From Prevotella sp. (GTDB lineage Bacteria; Bacteroidota; Bacteroidia; Bacteroidales; Bacteroidaceae), in the NCBI GenBank assembly GCA_017627765.1, contig JAGAGD010000044.1:36786-100785 (forward strand): DNA of 64,000 bases. The letters are read 5' to 3'. Below, in pieces: positions 35,530 to 43,919 of this stretch. Below the pieces are notes generated by a model, which saw nothing but the letters and a program-made list of their open reading frames with translations, was not told the origin of the DNA and searched no databases. Numbering within the stretch: the first letter of the stretch is position 1; the number at the start of each line of letters is the position of its first letter. The position numbers and the translations under genes were made by a program.

Positions 35530-37503
35530 ATGCAATTAACCGATTGGTTGCCAACGACAAAAAAAGAAGTTGAACTCAGAGGGTGGGACACTTTAGATAT
35601 TATCTTGTTCTCTGGCGATGCTTATGTTGACCATCCTTCGTTTGGAGCTGCTGTTGTTGGTAGAATATTAGAGGCCAATGGCTATAAGGTTGCTATTGTT
35701 CCGCAACCAGACTGGCATGGTGATTTCCGTGATTTTAAGAAACTTGGATGTCCAAGATTGTTTTTTGGAATTTCGCCTGGCTGCATGGACTCTATGGTTA
35801 ATAAATATACCGCCAATCGCCGCTTGCGTTCTGAAGATGCCTATAGCCCTGACGGACGACATGATTGCCGTCCAGAATACCCCACGATTGTATATACAAA
35901 GATACTGAAGCAGCTTTTCCCCGATGTGCCTGTTGTGTTAGGAGGAATTGAAGCATCACTCCGCAGACTCACACATTATGACTATTGGCAAGACCGTTTG
36001 ATGCCTTGCATCTTGCATGAGTCGGGTGCCGACATGATAGTTTACGGAATGGGGGAGAGGCCATTGCTTGAACTCTGTCGGCAGATGGAAGAAGGTAGGG
36101 CTATTAATACTATTAATGAAATTCCCCAGACAGTTTTTCTTGCTAAAAAAGATGAAGTTCCAGGTGGAATAACCGATGATGATATTATTTTGCATAGCCA
36201 TGAGGAGTGTATGCAGAACAAACGGGCTGAGGCGGAGAATTTCCGGCACATAGAGGAAGAGTCTAACAAGATGCATGCCCAAAGGCTTCTGCAACTTACG
36301 GGGAAGGTGTATACTGTAGTTAACCCGCCATATCCGCCTATGACAACAGAAGAACTTGATGCTTCATTCGACTTGCCTTATACTCGCCTTCCTCACCCAA
36401 AATATAAGAACAAGCGGATACCTGCATACGAAATGATTCGCCATTCTGTGAATATTCATCGCGGATGTTTTGGCGGATGTGCATTCTGTACTATCAGTGC
36501 CCATCAAGGCAAGTTTATTTCTTCTCGCAGTAAGGAGAGTGTTCTACGCGAGGTGAAAGAAGTTATGAAACTGCCCGATTTCAAAGGTTATTTGTCTGAT
36601 TTAGGTGGACCTTCAGCAAATATGTATTCCATGCATGGACGCAACTTGAAAGCTTGTGAAAAGTGTGCGCGTCCTTCATGTGTTTTCCCTGCAGTATGCC
36701 CAAACCTTAATACAGACCACAGTAAGCTGATAGACATTTACCGTTCTGTTGACAGTATTCCTGGCATTAAGAAGAGTTTTATTGGTAGTGGAGTTAGATA
36801 TGATCTGCTTCTGCATAAGAGCAAAGATGAGAATACCAATAAAGCCGCAGCCGAATATACTCGAGAGCTGATAACAAGACATGTGAGCGGACGACTGAAA
36901 GTTGCGCCTGAGCACACCAGTGATAGTGTGTTGCACTATATGCGTAAGCCTTCTTTCTCTCAGTTTGAGCAGTTCAAACGTATTTTCGACCGCATAAATC
37001 GTGAAGAAGGACTAAATCAGCAGATTATACCTTATTTTATTAGTAGTCATCCTGGTTGTCATCCTGCTGATATGGCAGAACTTGCCGTAATAACAAAGGG
37101 GCTTGATTTCCATCTTGAGCAAGTGCAGGATTTCACCCCTACACCAATGACCGTCAGTACAGAAACATGGTATACAGGTTATGATCCATATACGCTCGAA
37201 CCTGTTTATAGTGCAAAGACACAAAATGAGAAACTTGCCCAGCGACAGTTCTTTTTCTGGTATAAGCCCGAAGAACGTAGAAACATTGAAAAAGAGTTGC
37301 GAAAAATAGGGCGTGCAGACCTTATATCTCGTTTGTATAATTATCCGATGATGCCACATTATGGCAATAATAAATCATCGCGTGATAGCAATAGAACTAG
37401 AAGAAAAACAACTGAAAGCAGGCAGCAGAGAAAAGGTCAGCATCAGATAAATCAGCATAGTGAACGTGGGAATAAGCAGAACAAATCGTCGAGAAGAAGG
37501 TGA
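35530..37503 (+). CDS. YgiQ-family radical SAM protein
   Basis: 657 residues. An N-terminal B12-binding-like region (DIILFSGDAYVDHPSFGAAVVGR) is followed by the radical SAM core. Its cluster motif CFGGCAFC (CxxxCxxC) lies in HRGCFGGCAFCTISAHQG. A second Cys-rich patch (CEKCARPSCVFPAVC) is typical of the family and may bind another cluster. The last 45 residues are a low-complexity basic/Gln/Asn tail. The biochemical role of YgiQ proteins is unknown. It is the last gene of the cassette, 11 bases after the amidase-like gene. Confidence 0.92.
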   Translation: MQLTDWLPTTKKEVELRGWDTLDIILFSGDAYVDHPSFGAAVVGRILEANGYKVAIVPQPDWHGDFRDFKKLGCPRLFFGISPGCMDSMVNKYTANRRLRSEDAYSPDGRHDCRPEYPTIVYTKILKQLFPDVPVVLGGIEASLRRLTHYDYWQDRLMPCILHESGADMIVYGMGERPLLELCRQMEEGRAINTINEIPQTVFLAKKDEVPGGITDDDIILHSHEECMQNKRAEAENFRHIEEESNKMHAQRLLQLTGKVYTVVNPPYPPMTTEELDASFDLPYTRLPHPKYKNKRIPAYEMIRHSVNIHRGCFGGCAFCTISAHQGKFISSRSKESVLREVKEVMKLPDFKGYLSDLGGPSANMYSMHGRNLKACEKCARPSCVFPAVCPNLNTDHSKLIDIYRSVDSIPGIKKSFIGSGVRYDLLLHKSKDENTNKAAAEYTRELITRHVSGRLKVAPEHTSDSVLHYMRKPSFSQFEQFKRIFDRINREEGLNQQIIPYFISSHPGCHPADMAELAVITKGLDFHLEQVQDFTPTPMTVSTETWYTGYDPYTLEPVYSAKTQNEKLAQRQFFFWYKPEERRNIEKELRKIGRADLISRLYNYPMMPHYGNNKSSRDSNRTRRKTTESRQQRKGQHQINQHSERGNKQNKSSRRR

Positions 37504-37623
37504 CAAGTCTTTTCGTCTTTCTTAAAATTGTTTTTGCGAATGTTTACTTTTAATTTGTAACTTTCAAAATCAGTCCGATTTTTTTGACGAAAAAAGTAAA
37601 AAATCTTGACAAACGGAATTTTC

Positions 37624-38030
37624 ATTCTAGAGAAAGATTTTCTGCTTGGTACGCAGTGAAATGCTAAAAAGCGTTTAATTGTTAATCAATCGGCTTAAAC
37701 TATGTAAACGAACATAAGGAATGAAAAAGTGAAAGGTGTCCTTTCGCGATGTCAAACGTGGCATATCGCAGTGCGATATGTGGCATATTGCAGTGCCAAA
37801 GGTGCCCTTTCGCACTGCGAAAGATGCCCTTTGACTTTTTTAACACTTATGTATTATGAGACGAAACGTATAATGTCTTGATATTGAACGGTTTACTAAA
37901 AAGAGCGAGAAACCGCCAAATACTCGCATATTTTGCAGCTTCTTTTTTCTTGGTCGCAAATTTTTAAGTTATCGGCGGGGGTAGTTAATCAATTTTTTGC
38001 CAAACTACGCTCTGAAAATTGCAAGTTTTC
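37624..38030 (+). repeat. Dispersed 407-base repeat, copy A
   Basis: The plus strand here matches the reverse complement of 63591-63998 almost without gaps. The match starts at ATTCTAGAGAAAGATTTT, runs through GTTAATCAATCGGCTTAAAC and the palindromic core, and then GACGAAACGTATAATGTC. It continues through GAGAAACCGCCAAATACTCG and ends at GAAAATTGCA. By eye identity is about 85-90%, highest in the first half and weakest near 37935-37965 and at the right end. GTTAATCAAT occurs as a direct repeat near both ends (37681 and 37984) in both copies. It contains no ORF, no transposase and no tRNA-like fold. Confidence 0.9.
37736..37835 (+). repeat. Core of copy A: four 22-base palindromic tandem units plus a partial fifth
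   Basis: Units start at 37736, 37758, 37780 and 37802, with a partial unit at 37824-37835. The pattern is GTGnCnnnTCGCanTGCGAnan. Unit 2 forms CATATCGC-agt-GCGATATG and unit 4 forms CTTTCGC-act-GCGAAAG. Units 1 and 3 are imperfect in this copy. Sequences across unit borders are also palindromic, such as AAAGG-tgt-CCTTT and ATATG-tgg-CATAT. Two alternative hairpin registers offset by 11 bases are therefore possible. Confidence 0.9.
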
Positions 38031-38106
38031 AATGCGCTATACTATATGTTTCGGTTCATTGGTTACAATCTGAATAAATATGGCCGAAATGAGTTTTAAA
38101 ATGAAA

Positions 38107-38904
38107 CTAATCTGATTCTTTCATGTTTTGCCGTTGCCTTACAGCCTCGAATAGCAATATGGCTGCGCTAACAGATACATTTAAAGAGTCGAGTCTGCCA
38201 AGCATTGGGATGAGAATATGAGCATCGGCAGCTTCTCTCCATATATTAGTTAATCCAGTTGCTTCTGTTCCCATTACTATAGCGGTAGACCTTGTCATGT
38301 CCGTATCATAATATAGTTTTGAGTCTTGAAGTTGTGCGGTCAGAATACTAATGTTGTTTTTCTTAAGAAAGTCAATGCACTCCTCCGAGCTGCATACCGC
38401 ACAAGGTACTGTAAACACAGCACCGATTGAACTTCTTATAAGATTAGGATTATATAAATCGGTAAGAGGGTCGCAGACAATGACGGCATCTGCATGTGCC
38501 GCATCAGCACTACGCAGGATAGCACCGATGTTTCCTGGTTTCTCAACTCCTTCGATTACTAAAATCAAAGGTTTATTACTTAACTTTAAGTCGTTGAGAG
38601 TGTGGCTTTTACTCTTAACGACTGCAATAACTCCTTCAGTGCTTCCTCTGTATGCAACTTTTTCGTAAACCTTGCTTGAAAGAGCGAACCATTTTGCTTT
38701 TTCAAGTCTGTGCTTCTGTGGAGTATTCAGCTCTGGGCAATAGTATACTGTCTCAACCTCAAATCCTGCTTCTGTGCAGTGGTTTATTTCGCGCATACCC
38801 TCTACTACAAAAACACCTTCACTTCGTCTGTCTGATGATTTTTTCTGTAGTGTCAGTAGATGTTTTATTTTCGGATTTTGCAAACTTGTTATAAGTTCTT
38901 CCAT
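38107..38904 (-). CDS. TrmH/SpoU-family RNA 2'-O-methyltransferase
   Basis: 265 residues. The N-terminal substrate-binding part (LITSLQNPKIKHLLTLQKKSS, VEGMREI) resembles the RlmB/TsnR group. The SPOUT knot is formed by LILVIEGVEKPGNIGAILRSADAA, IVMGTEATGLTNIWREAAD and IPMLGRLDSLNVSVSAAILLFEAVRQR. The conserved N, E and S/N residues of the three motifs are all present. It probably methylates rRNA or tRNA ribose; the target is not evident. It follows prmA by 52 bases, so the two may form an operon of translation-apparatus methylases. Confidence 0.9.
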   Translation of the reverse strand: MEELITSLQNPKIKHLLTLQKKSSDRRSEGVFVVEGMREINHCTEAGFEVETVYYCPELNTPQKHRLEKAKWFALSSKVYEKVAYRGSTEGVIAVVKSKSHTLNDLKLSNKPLILVIEGVEKPGNIGAILRSADAAHADAVIVCDPLTDLYNPNLIRSSIGAVFTVPCAVCSSEECIDFLKKNNISILTAQLQDSKLYYDTDMTRSTAIVMGTEATGLTNIWREAADAHILIPMLGRLDSLNVSVSAAILLFEAVRQRQNMKESD

Positions 38905-38956
38905 TGCCCTTTTGATTTATAGTTATGTGCCGTTATTTTTTCTCAGCCTAAAAGTG

Positions 38957-39808
38957 TTATTTTTCCAGCACAATCATACACCAGTTGTTCGTTGTTTTCA
39001 TACTGGTTTTATGTAGTCCCAGTTCTTCAGCCTTGCAGATAAGTATATCTGCGTCTTCTTCATAGAAACCGCTCAGAATCAGATGGCCTTCGCTTTTAAG
39101 CGACTTTGCAAAATGAGGCATGTCTGCCAGAAGTATATTTCTGTTGATATTTGCTATAGCTATATCGAATGTAGCTTCATGATTTTCAATAACACTAACA
39201 TCTCCTTCGGCAACATCTATATTTGAAACATTGTTGATTTCGGCATTATGCTTTGTGTTTCTTACGCTCCAATCGTCGATGTCGTATGCAAATACTGACG
39301 AGGCACCGCATTTTGATGCAACGATAGACAGAATGCCTGTGCCGCATCCGCAATCAAGTATATGCTTTCCAGACATGTCCATGCAGAGGAGTTGCTCTAC
39401 GATCATTCGTGTAGTCTCATGCGTACCTGTGCCAAAAGCCTGTTTGGCGTCAATTTGTATGGCAATCGCATAGTTATCTTTGTCTGTAGGAATCTGTTTT
39501 GTGTCGAAAATAATACACTTGTTTTCAATGCTTATTGGTTCAAAGCCAGCCTCTTCCCATGTCTCATTCCAGTCCTTATCTTCCATTTCTTCAATTTCGA
39601 ATGATATCTCGACATTGGGCAATAACAGATCTTCTAAGTTTGACTTAAGAGTGTTTTCATCGAAAATCTTTGTCTGAACATAGCCGTTGAGTCCATCGGT
39701 AGTTTCTTCAAAACTCTCAAAGCCTGCCTCGCCAGCAGCCCACGCAACTAAGTCGCGAGCCTCTTCGGAGTTAGGGCTAATACTAAATTTTGCAACCAAA
39801 TATTTCAT
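38957..39808 (-). CDS. prmA: Ribosomal protein L11 methyltransferase
   Basis: Methylates lysines of ribosomal protein L11 with S-adenosylmethionine. From MKYLVAKFSISPNSEE (39808) it has 283 residues, the normal length in Bacteroidota. The 39 extra in-frame codons upstream span the promoter and are not used in my call. The substrate-recognition domain comes first. The Rossmann methyltransferase core follows: IDAKQAFGTGTHETTRM, then ILDCGCGTGILSIVASKCGA, then DIAIANINRNILL with the NIN/NPP-like active-site motif. No oddity. Confidence 0.94.
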   Translation of the reverse strand: MKYLVAKFSISPNSEEARDLVAWAAGEAGFESFEETTDGLNGYVQTKIFDENTLKSNLEDLLLPNVEISFEIEEMEDKDWNETWEEAGFEPISIENKCIIFDTKQIPTDKDNYAIAIQIDAKQAFGTGTHETTRMIVEQLLCMDMSGKHILDCGCGTGILSIVASKCGASSVFAYDIDDWSVRNTKHNAEINNVSNIDVAEGDVSVIENHEATFDIAIANINRNILLADMPHFAKSLKSEGHLILSGFYEEDADILICKAEELGLHKTSMKTTNNWCMIVLEK

Positions 39809-39828
39809 AATTGTGTTAATTTTCAGTG

Positions 39829-39836
39829 CAAAATTA
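39829..39836 (-). promoter_or_regulatory. -7 box of prmA
   Basis: TAATTTTG on the minus strand, 20 bases before the MKYLV start, giving a leader of roughly 14 bases. It supports that start over the upstream in-frame ATGs. No clear -33 partner. Confidence 0.5.
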
Positions 39837-39878
39837 AAAAAAATAGGGAAAAACCTATCATCGTTTAGGGTTTTTCCG

Positions 39879-39909
39879 TATTTTTGCATGATAAAATTAT
39901 ATATTTTTG
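39879..39909 (+). promoter_or_regulatory. Two tandem TATTTTTG boxes before the Trp/Tyr-rich protein gene
   Basis: TATTTTTG occurs at 39879-39886 and again at 39902-39909, each followed by GCAT. Either could be the -7 element for the gene starting at 39964. Proper -33 spacing is not obvious for either. Confidence 0.45.
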
Positions 39910-39963
39910 CATCGTAAAAATGCATCTGGCAATATTAAAATGAATATTTAAAACTTTAGCACT

Positions 39964-40938
39964 ATGAAAAAGTTACTTCTTATATCATTGCTCTTAGGAG
40001 CTTCGCTCTTGAACACAAGTGCTCAAGACGACATGTATTTCACTCCAAAAAAGAAAGGTGAAGTGAAGCAGGTTGAGGCGCAAAAAACAAAAGTTGCTGA
40101 AACCTATTATAGTGGAAGTGACCGCGATGTAGATGAATACAATCGTCGTAACCTCCATAGTTCTTATGAGATGTTAGGCACTGACAGTCTTGGTACTGAT
40201 ATAATTGATTTCACAGCAGGTAATGGCGAGTATTCTGATTCTACCATATTTGCAGACAACTACGACTCTTACTATGCTGACGATTTTGATGATTCAGATT
40301 TCCAGTATAGCCGCAGAATGGGAAGATTCTACGACTTCTATGGCTGGTACGACCCTGTTTTCTTCAGTTATTATCACTATCCTTACTGGCGACATAGATA
40401 TTATGGATGGTATGATCCTTGGTATTCTCGCTGGTATGACCCATGGTATAACACATATTACGGATGGGGCTACTATGGATGGGGCTGGCCTTACTATCGT
40501 GACTGGTATGGATGGTATAGACCATACTATCCTGGTTATTATGGCAGTGGCTGGGTGACATACGCTGGACATACGGGAACTGCAAACCATGATGGTGTGG
40601 GTCGCTCGTTTGGAGGAACTCGTGGAAATAGTACATTGGCTAACTCAAGAGGCAATTTCTCTGGCCGCAGAGGTTCTACAGTAGGAAACCATTCAGGTGC
40701 TGCACGTCGTGGCTCTACAAATGGTGTACGTCAGAGCACACGCTCAAACAACGGAAACTTCAGTGGTTCACGTAGCAATCGTGATTTCGATGCTATAAAT
40801 GGCGGACCACGCAACATGGGTTCATACAATTCTTATCCAAGTGGTTCTGGCTCAAGCCGTTCTGGTGGCGGATTCACTGGAGGACATTCTGGCGGTTCAC
40901 GAGGTGGTGGCGGAGGTCACTTTACTGGTCGCAGATAA
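39964..40938 (+). CDS. Secreted Trp/Tyr-rich low-complexity protein, function unknown
   Basis: 324 residues. Residues 1-20 are a signal peptide (MKKLLLISLLLGASLLNTSAQ). An acidic, Asp/Tyr-rich region (about 50-118) precedes an extreme aromatic block (120-200) built from repeats such as YGWYDPWYSRWYDPWY and YYGWGYYGWGWPYY. The last 120 residues are Gly/Ser/Arg/Asn-rich with no hydrophobic core (GGHSGGSRGGGGGHFTGRR). The block may be surface-exposed or bind carbohydrate or metal, but I recognise no domain. Base composition and codons resemble its neighbours, so it is a resident gene. The next gene, an outer-membrane barrel, is 66 bases downstream. Confidence 0.8.
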   Translation: MKKLLLISLLLGASLLNTSAQDDMYFTPKKKGEVKQVEAQKTKVAETYYSGSDRDVDEYNRRNLHSSYEMLGTDSLGTDIIDFTAGNGEYSDSTIFADNYDSYYADDFDDSDFQYSRRMGRFYDFYGWYDPVFFSYYHYPYWRHRYYGWYDPWYSRWYDPWYNTYYGWGYYGWGWPYYRDWYGWYRPYYPGYYGSGWVTYAGHTGTANHDGVGRSFGGTRGNSTLANSRGNFSGRRGSTVGNHSGAARRGSTNGVRQSTRSNNGNFSGSRSNRDFDAINGGPRNMGSYNSYPSGSGSSRSGGGFTGGHSGGSRGGGGGHFTGRR

Positions 40939-41004
40939 TCGGGATATGATATAAATGGATTGATATTATAAATATTGTTTAGATAAACCTTAATTAGAAA
41001 AACC

Positions 41005-42627
41005 ATGAAGAAAATTGCAATTATAGCTGCATTGCTGACTGCTTCAATGTCGGGTGTGGCACAGGAAACTTACGAGAACGCAAAAATAGCAAACGAAGAC
41101 CTTAATGGTACAGCTCGCTATGTTGGTATGGGTGGTGCGATGGAAGCCTTAGGTGCTGATATCTCTACAATATCAAGCAACCCTGCTGGTATCGGACTGT
41201 TCCGTCATTCCACTTTAGGTCTTTCTTTCGGACTTGTTTCTCAGCAGGATGTCCCAGGTTATGCAAGTGGCAGCAAGACACATGCAAGCTTCGACCAGAT
41301 TGGTTTTGTTTACTCAACACGTTCAGGCAGAAACTCACATATTAACTTTGGATTTAATTACCATAAGTCAAAGAATCTCGACTTCATTCTTTCTGCTGCA
41401 GGAAAGCCTCAGAACGGTTCGCAGAATATGCAATCATACCTTAAAGGACTTAAAGGCAGCCAGAGCAATGGAGGTTTTAATATAGATACAGACAAGGAAG
41501 GTACCTATATCGGTTATGAAGACGAAAAAAGCACAAGTGTGGCTGCAACCTTCAACCAGCTTGACTATCTTTATTGGAATGCTTTTCTTGTAGACCCAAA
41601 TACTGGCGACTTTGGATATAATCCTGCACAGTATTTTTGGTTCAACCGTAAGCATACAGGATATATTGGTTCTTATGACTTCAATATAAGTGGAAATATT
41701 AACGACCGTGTATACTTAGGTCTTACATTCGGATTGAAAGACGTTCATTATAACGGTTATGGCGAATATGTTGAACAGATTCATGAAGCAAAAGGTCAGC
41801 ATAACGGATCTTTATCAGTTACAGATGACAGGAAAATAACTGGTACAGGTTTCAATGTATCTGCCGGTATCATTGTTCGCCCAGTCGAGGAGTCTCCATT
41901 CCGAATTGGTCTGTCTGTAACAACTCCTACATGGTATGACCTCACAACAGAGAATTATACAACCCTTGCGAATGGTACTGAGTTCGGAGCGTATGATAAT
42001 GGTAACATAGGAGAAGGATATGACTTCAAACTGTATACACCATGGAAGTTTGGATTCTCTCTTGGACATACCGTTGGAAACTACCTTGCACTTGGAGCTT
42101 CATACGAATATTCTGACTATAGCAGTATGGATACTCGAGTAAACGACGGATTTGGCTATAGCTGGTACTATGATGAATACTATGACAGCAGTTCAAGCGA
42201 TAAAGCAATGAACAATCATACAAAGAAAACCCTGAAAGGTGTTTCTACTATTAAGCTTGGTGCAGAGTATAAACCAATGCCAGAGTTAGCAATTCGCGCA
42301 GGTTATAACTATGTTTCTGCAATGTATGATAGCAATGGCTATAAGGATGGAGGTATTGTTTCAGAAGGCTCTTACTACAGTTCTTCAACAGACTATACGA
42401 ACTGGAAGGGTACTAACCGCATGACTCTTGGTGTAGGTTACAATATAAATAAGTTCAATATTGACTTGGCTTATCAGTATAGTGAAACCAACGGAGAGTT
42501 CCATCCATACACAGCCATTTCAGCAAGTGATGCTATGAATAATGTGGTTGAGAAGATGAGCAATGACAAGTTTGATGTCTCAAATAAACGTCATCAGATA
42601 CTTCTCACATTAGGTTATCATTTCTAA
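41005..42627 (+). CDS. FadL/OmpP1-like outer-membrane transport protein
   Basis: 540 residues. A signal peptide (MKKIAIIAALLTASMSGVAQ) leads into the FadL-type hatch: NGTARYVGMGGAMEALGADISTISSNPAGIGLF, with the NPAG motif. A 14-strand-style barrel follows, and the protein ends with an aromatic residue (LLTLGYHF). Bacteroidota members are often annotated as hemin receptor or aromatic-hydrocarbon transporter. Uptake of a hydrophobic compound through the outer membrane is likely, the ligand unknown. It is followed by a strong terminator and probably co-transcribed with the preceding secreted protein. Confidence 0.87.
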   Translation: MKKIAIIAALLTASMSGVAQETYENAKIANEDLNGTARYVGMGGAMEALGADISTISSNPAGIGLFRHSTLGLSFGLVSQQDVPGYASGSKTHASFDQIGFVYSTRSGRNSHINFGFNYHKSKNLDFILSAAGKPQNGSQNMQSYLKGLKGSQSNGGFNIDTDKEGTYIGYEDEKSTSVAATFNQLDYLYWNAFLVDPNTGDFGYNPAQYFWFNRKHTGYIGSYDFNISGNINDRVYLGLTFGLKDVHYNGYGEYVEQIHEAKGQHNGSLSVTDDRKITGTGFNVSAGIIVRPVEESPFRIGLSVTTPTWYDLTTENYTTLANGTEFGAYDNGNIGEGYDFKLYTPWKFGFSLGHTVGNYLALGASYEYSDYSSMDTRVNDGFGYSWYYDEYYDSSSSDKAMNNHTKKTLKGVSTIKLGAEYKPMPELAIRAGYNYVSAMYDSNGYKDGGIVSEGSYYSSSTDYTNWKGTNRMTLGVGYNINKFNIDLAYQYSETNGEFHPYTAISASDAMNNVVEKMSNDKFDVSNKRHQILLTLGYHF

Positions 42628-42686
42628 GAAATAATTTAATCTGACTAATATTTAGTTTTAAGTTAAAGTCTTGTTAAAGCTTTAGC

Positions 42687-42723
42687 AAAGGAGTCGAGGA
42701 AAGTGTTTTCCCGACTCCTTTTT
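42687..42723 (+). terminator. Terminator after the FadL-like gene
   Basis: AAAGGAGTCG pairs with CGACTCCTTT, extended inward by GGAAA/TTTCC, and is followed by TTTTTGTG. A long strong intrinsic terminator. Confidence 0.88.
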
Positions 42724-42754
42724 GTGATTTTTTTATTAAAAAAAAAAGTTTTTC

Positions 42755-42784
42755 TTGTAAGTTCATAAAAAAATAGTACTTTTG
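42755..42784 (+). promoter_or_regulatory. Promoter of manC-gmd-fcl
   Basis: TTG at 42755-42757, 19 bases, then TACTTTTG at 42777-42784, 26 bases upstream of the manC ATG. Confidence 0.65.
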
Positions 42785-42810
42785 TAAATCATATTTGTTA
42801 ATCTTTAAAT

Positions 42811-43878
42811 ATGGCTTTAGAAAATAATCATGTTGTCATAATGGCTGGTGGCGTTGGTAGTCGCTTTTGGCCAATGAGCACAGTGCAGCGTCCAAAACAG
42901 TTTATTGATGTTTTGGGGGTTGGACGTTCACTGTTGCAACTTACTTTCGATCGTTTTAAAGGAATATGTCCAGCAGAGAATGTCTGGATAGTTACAAATA
43001 AGGATTATGCGCAACTCTGTCATGAGCAGTTGCCAGAAGTTCCGAGAAAAAATATACTTTGTGAGCCATGCCGACGCAATACTGCGCCATGTATTGCATA
43101 CGTTAGTTGGAGGATTAAGGCAAGCGACGGTAATGCTAACATAGTTGTTACACCAAGCGACCATATTGTTACAAATACGGAAGAGTTTCGTCGTGTAGTG
43201 TCACAGTGCCTCAATTTCACTAATTTTACAGATGCTATTGTTACTCTTGGAATGAAACCAACAAGACCTGAAACTGGATATGGATATATTCAGGCAGATT
43301 TATCGTATAGTTCTCCTTCAAATAAGGAGATTTTCCGCGTTGACTATTTCCGTGAGAAACCAGACCTTGAGACGGCTCAAAAGTATATTAAGGACAATAG
43401 ATATTTTTGGAATGCTGGTATTTTCATCTGGAATGTTAAGACCATCGTTAACGCTTTCCGTATTTATCAGCCCGAAATGAGTTCTGTGTTTGATAGTATT
43501 AGCGATGTTTTAGGTACTGACAAGGAACAGGATGTAATTGATCAGCGTTATGGAGATTGCGAAAGTATTAGCGTTGACTATGCTATAATGGAGAAGGCAG
43601 ATGAAATATTTGTTTGCCCGTCTGATTTTGGTTGGAGCGATTTAGGAACATGGGGCTCGTTGCTTACACAGACAAGTCATGATATGTATGGAAATAGTCT
43701 TATAGGCGATAACATTTCCGTATATGATACCCGCAATTGTATAATTCACACAACCGAAGAACGAAAGGTTGTCGTGCAAGGACTTGATGGCTATATTGTT
43801 GCTGAAAAGGATGGAACTCTGCTAATTTGTAAATTGGCAGAAGAGCAAAGAATAAAACAATTCTCAGAGAACAATTAA
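42811..43878 (+). CDS. manC: Mannose-1-phosphate guanylyltransferase
   Basis: Makes GDP-mannose from GTP and mannose-1-phosphate. The 355 residues cover only the nucleotidyltransferase domain. VVIMAGGVGSRFWPMST and QRPKQFIDV form the GTP-binding signature. VTPSDHIV, TGYGYIQ, FREKPDLETAQKYI, FWNAGIFIW and FGWSDLGTW complete the active site. The phosphomannose-isomerase cupin tail of long bifunctional ManC/AlgA proteins is absent. It is the first gene of a three-gene GDP-L-fucose operon. Confidence 0.95.
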   Translation: MALENNHVVIMAGGVGSRFWPMSTVQRPKQFIDVLGVGRSLLQLTFDRFKGICPAENVWIVTNKDYAQLCHEQLPEVPRKNILCEPCRRNTAPCIAYVSWRIKASDGNANIVVTPSDHIVTNTEEFRRVVSQCLNFTNFTDAIVTLGMKPTRPETGYGYIQADLSYSSPSNKEIFRVDYFREKPDLETAQKYIKDNRYFWNAGIFIWNVKTIVNAFRIYQPEMSSVFDSISDVLGTDKEQDVIDQRYGDCESISVDYAIMEKADEIFVCPSDFGWSDLGTWGSLLTQTSHDMYGNSLIGDNISVYDTRNCIIHTTEERKVVVQGLDGYIVAEKDGTLLICKLAEEQRIKQFSENN

Positions 43879-43919
43879 GATTGTAATAGTTGAATAATAA
43901 AAAGAAAAAGATAAACATA

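Larger units (their letters stand above)
37504..38106. other. Non-coding gap holding a repeated structured element
   Basis: 603 bases between the convergent ends of the YgiQ and TrmH genes. No ORF of 60 codons or more lies in any frame. Most of the gap (37624-38030) is copy A of a dispersed repeat described separately. A further inverted pair, TTTCGG/CCGAAA, lies at about 38049-38088 next to the TrmH stop. Confidence 0.7.

Noticed and set aside
37736-37835. Possible CRISPR array in the 22-base tandem units
   Set aside because: The units are contiguous with no spacers of unique sequence, each is a palindrome, and no cas gene is near either copy.
37624-38030. Possible insertion sequence remnant
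   Set aside because: No transposase fragment in any frame, no terminal inverted repeats that I can define, and the ends show only GTTAATCAAT in direct orientation. A non-autonomous element stays possible.
39809-39925. Longer prmA start at 39925
   Set aside because: The extra 39 codons cross the TAATTTTG box and look unlike any PrmA; the MKYLVAKF start fits the family.
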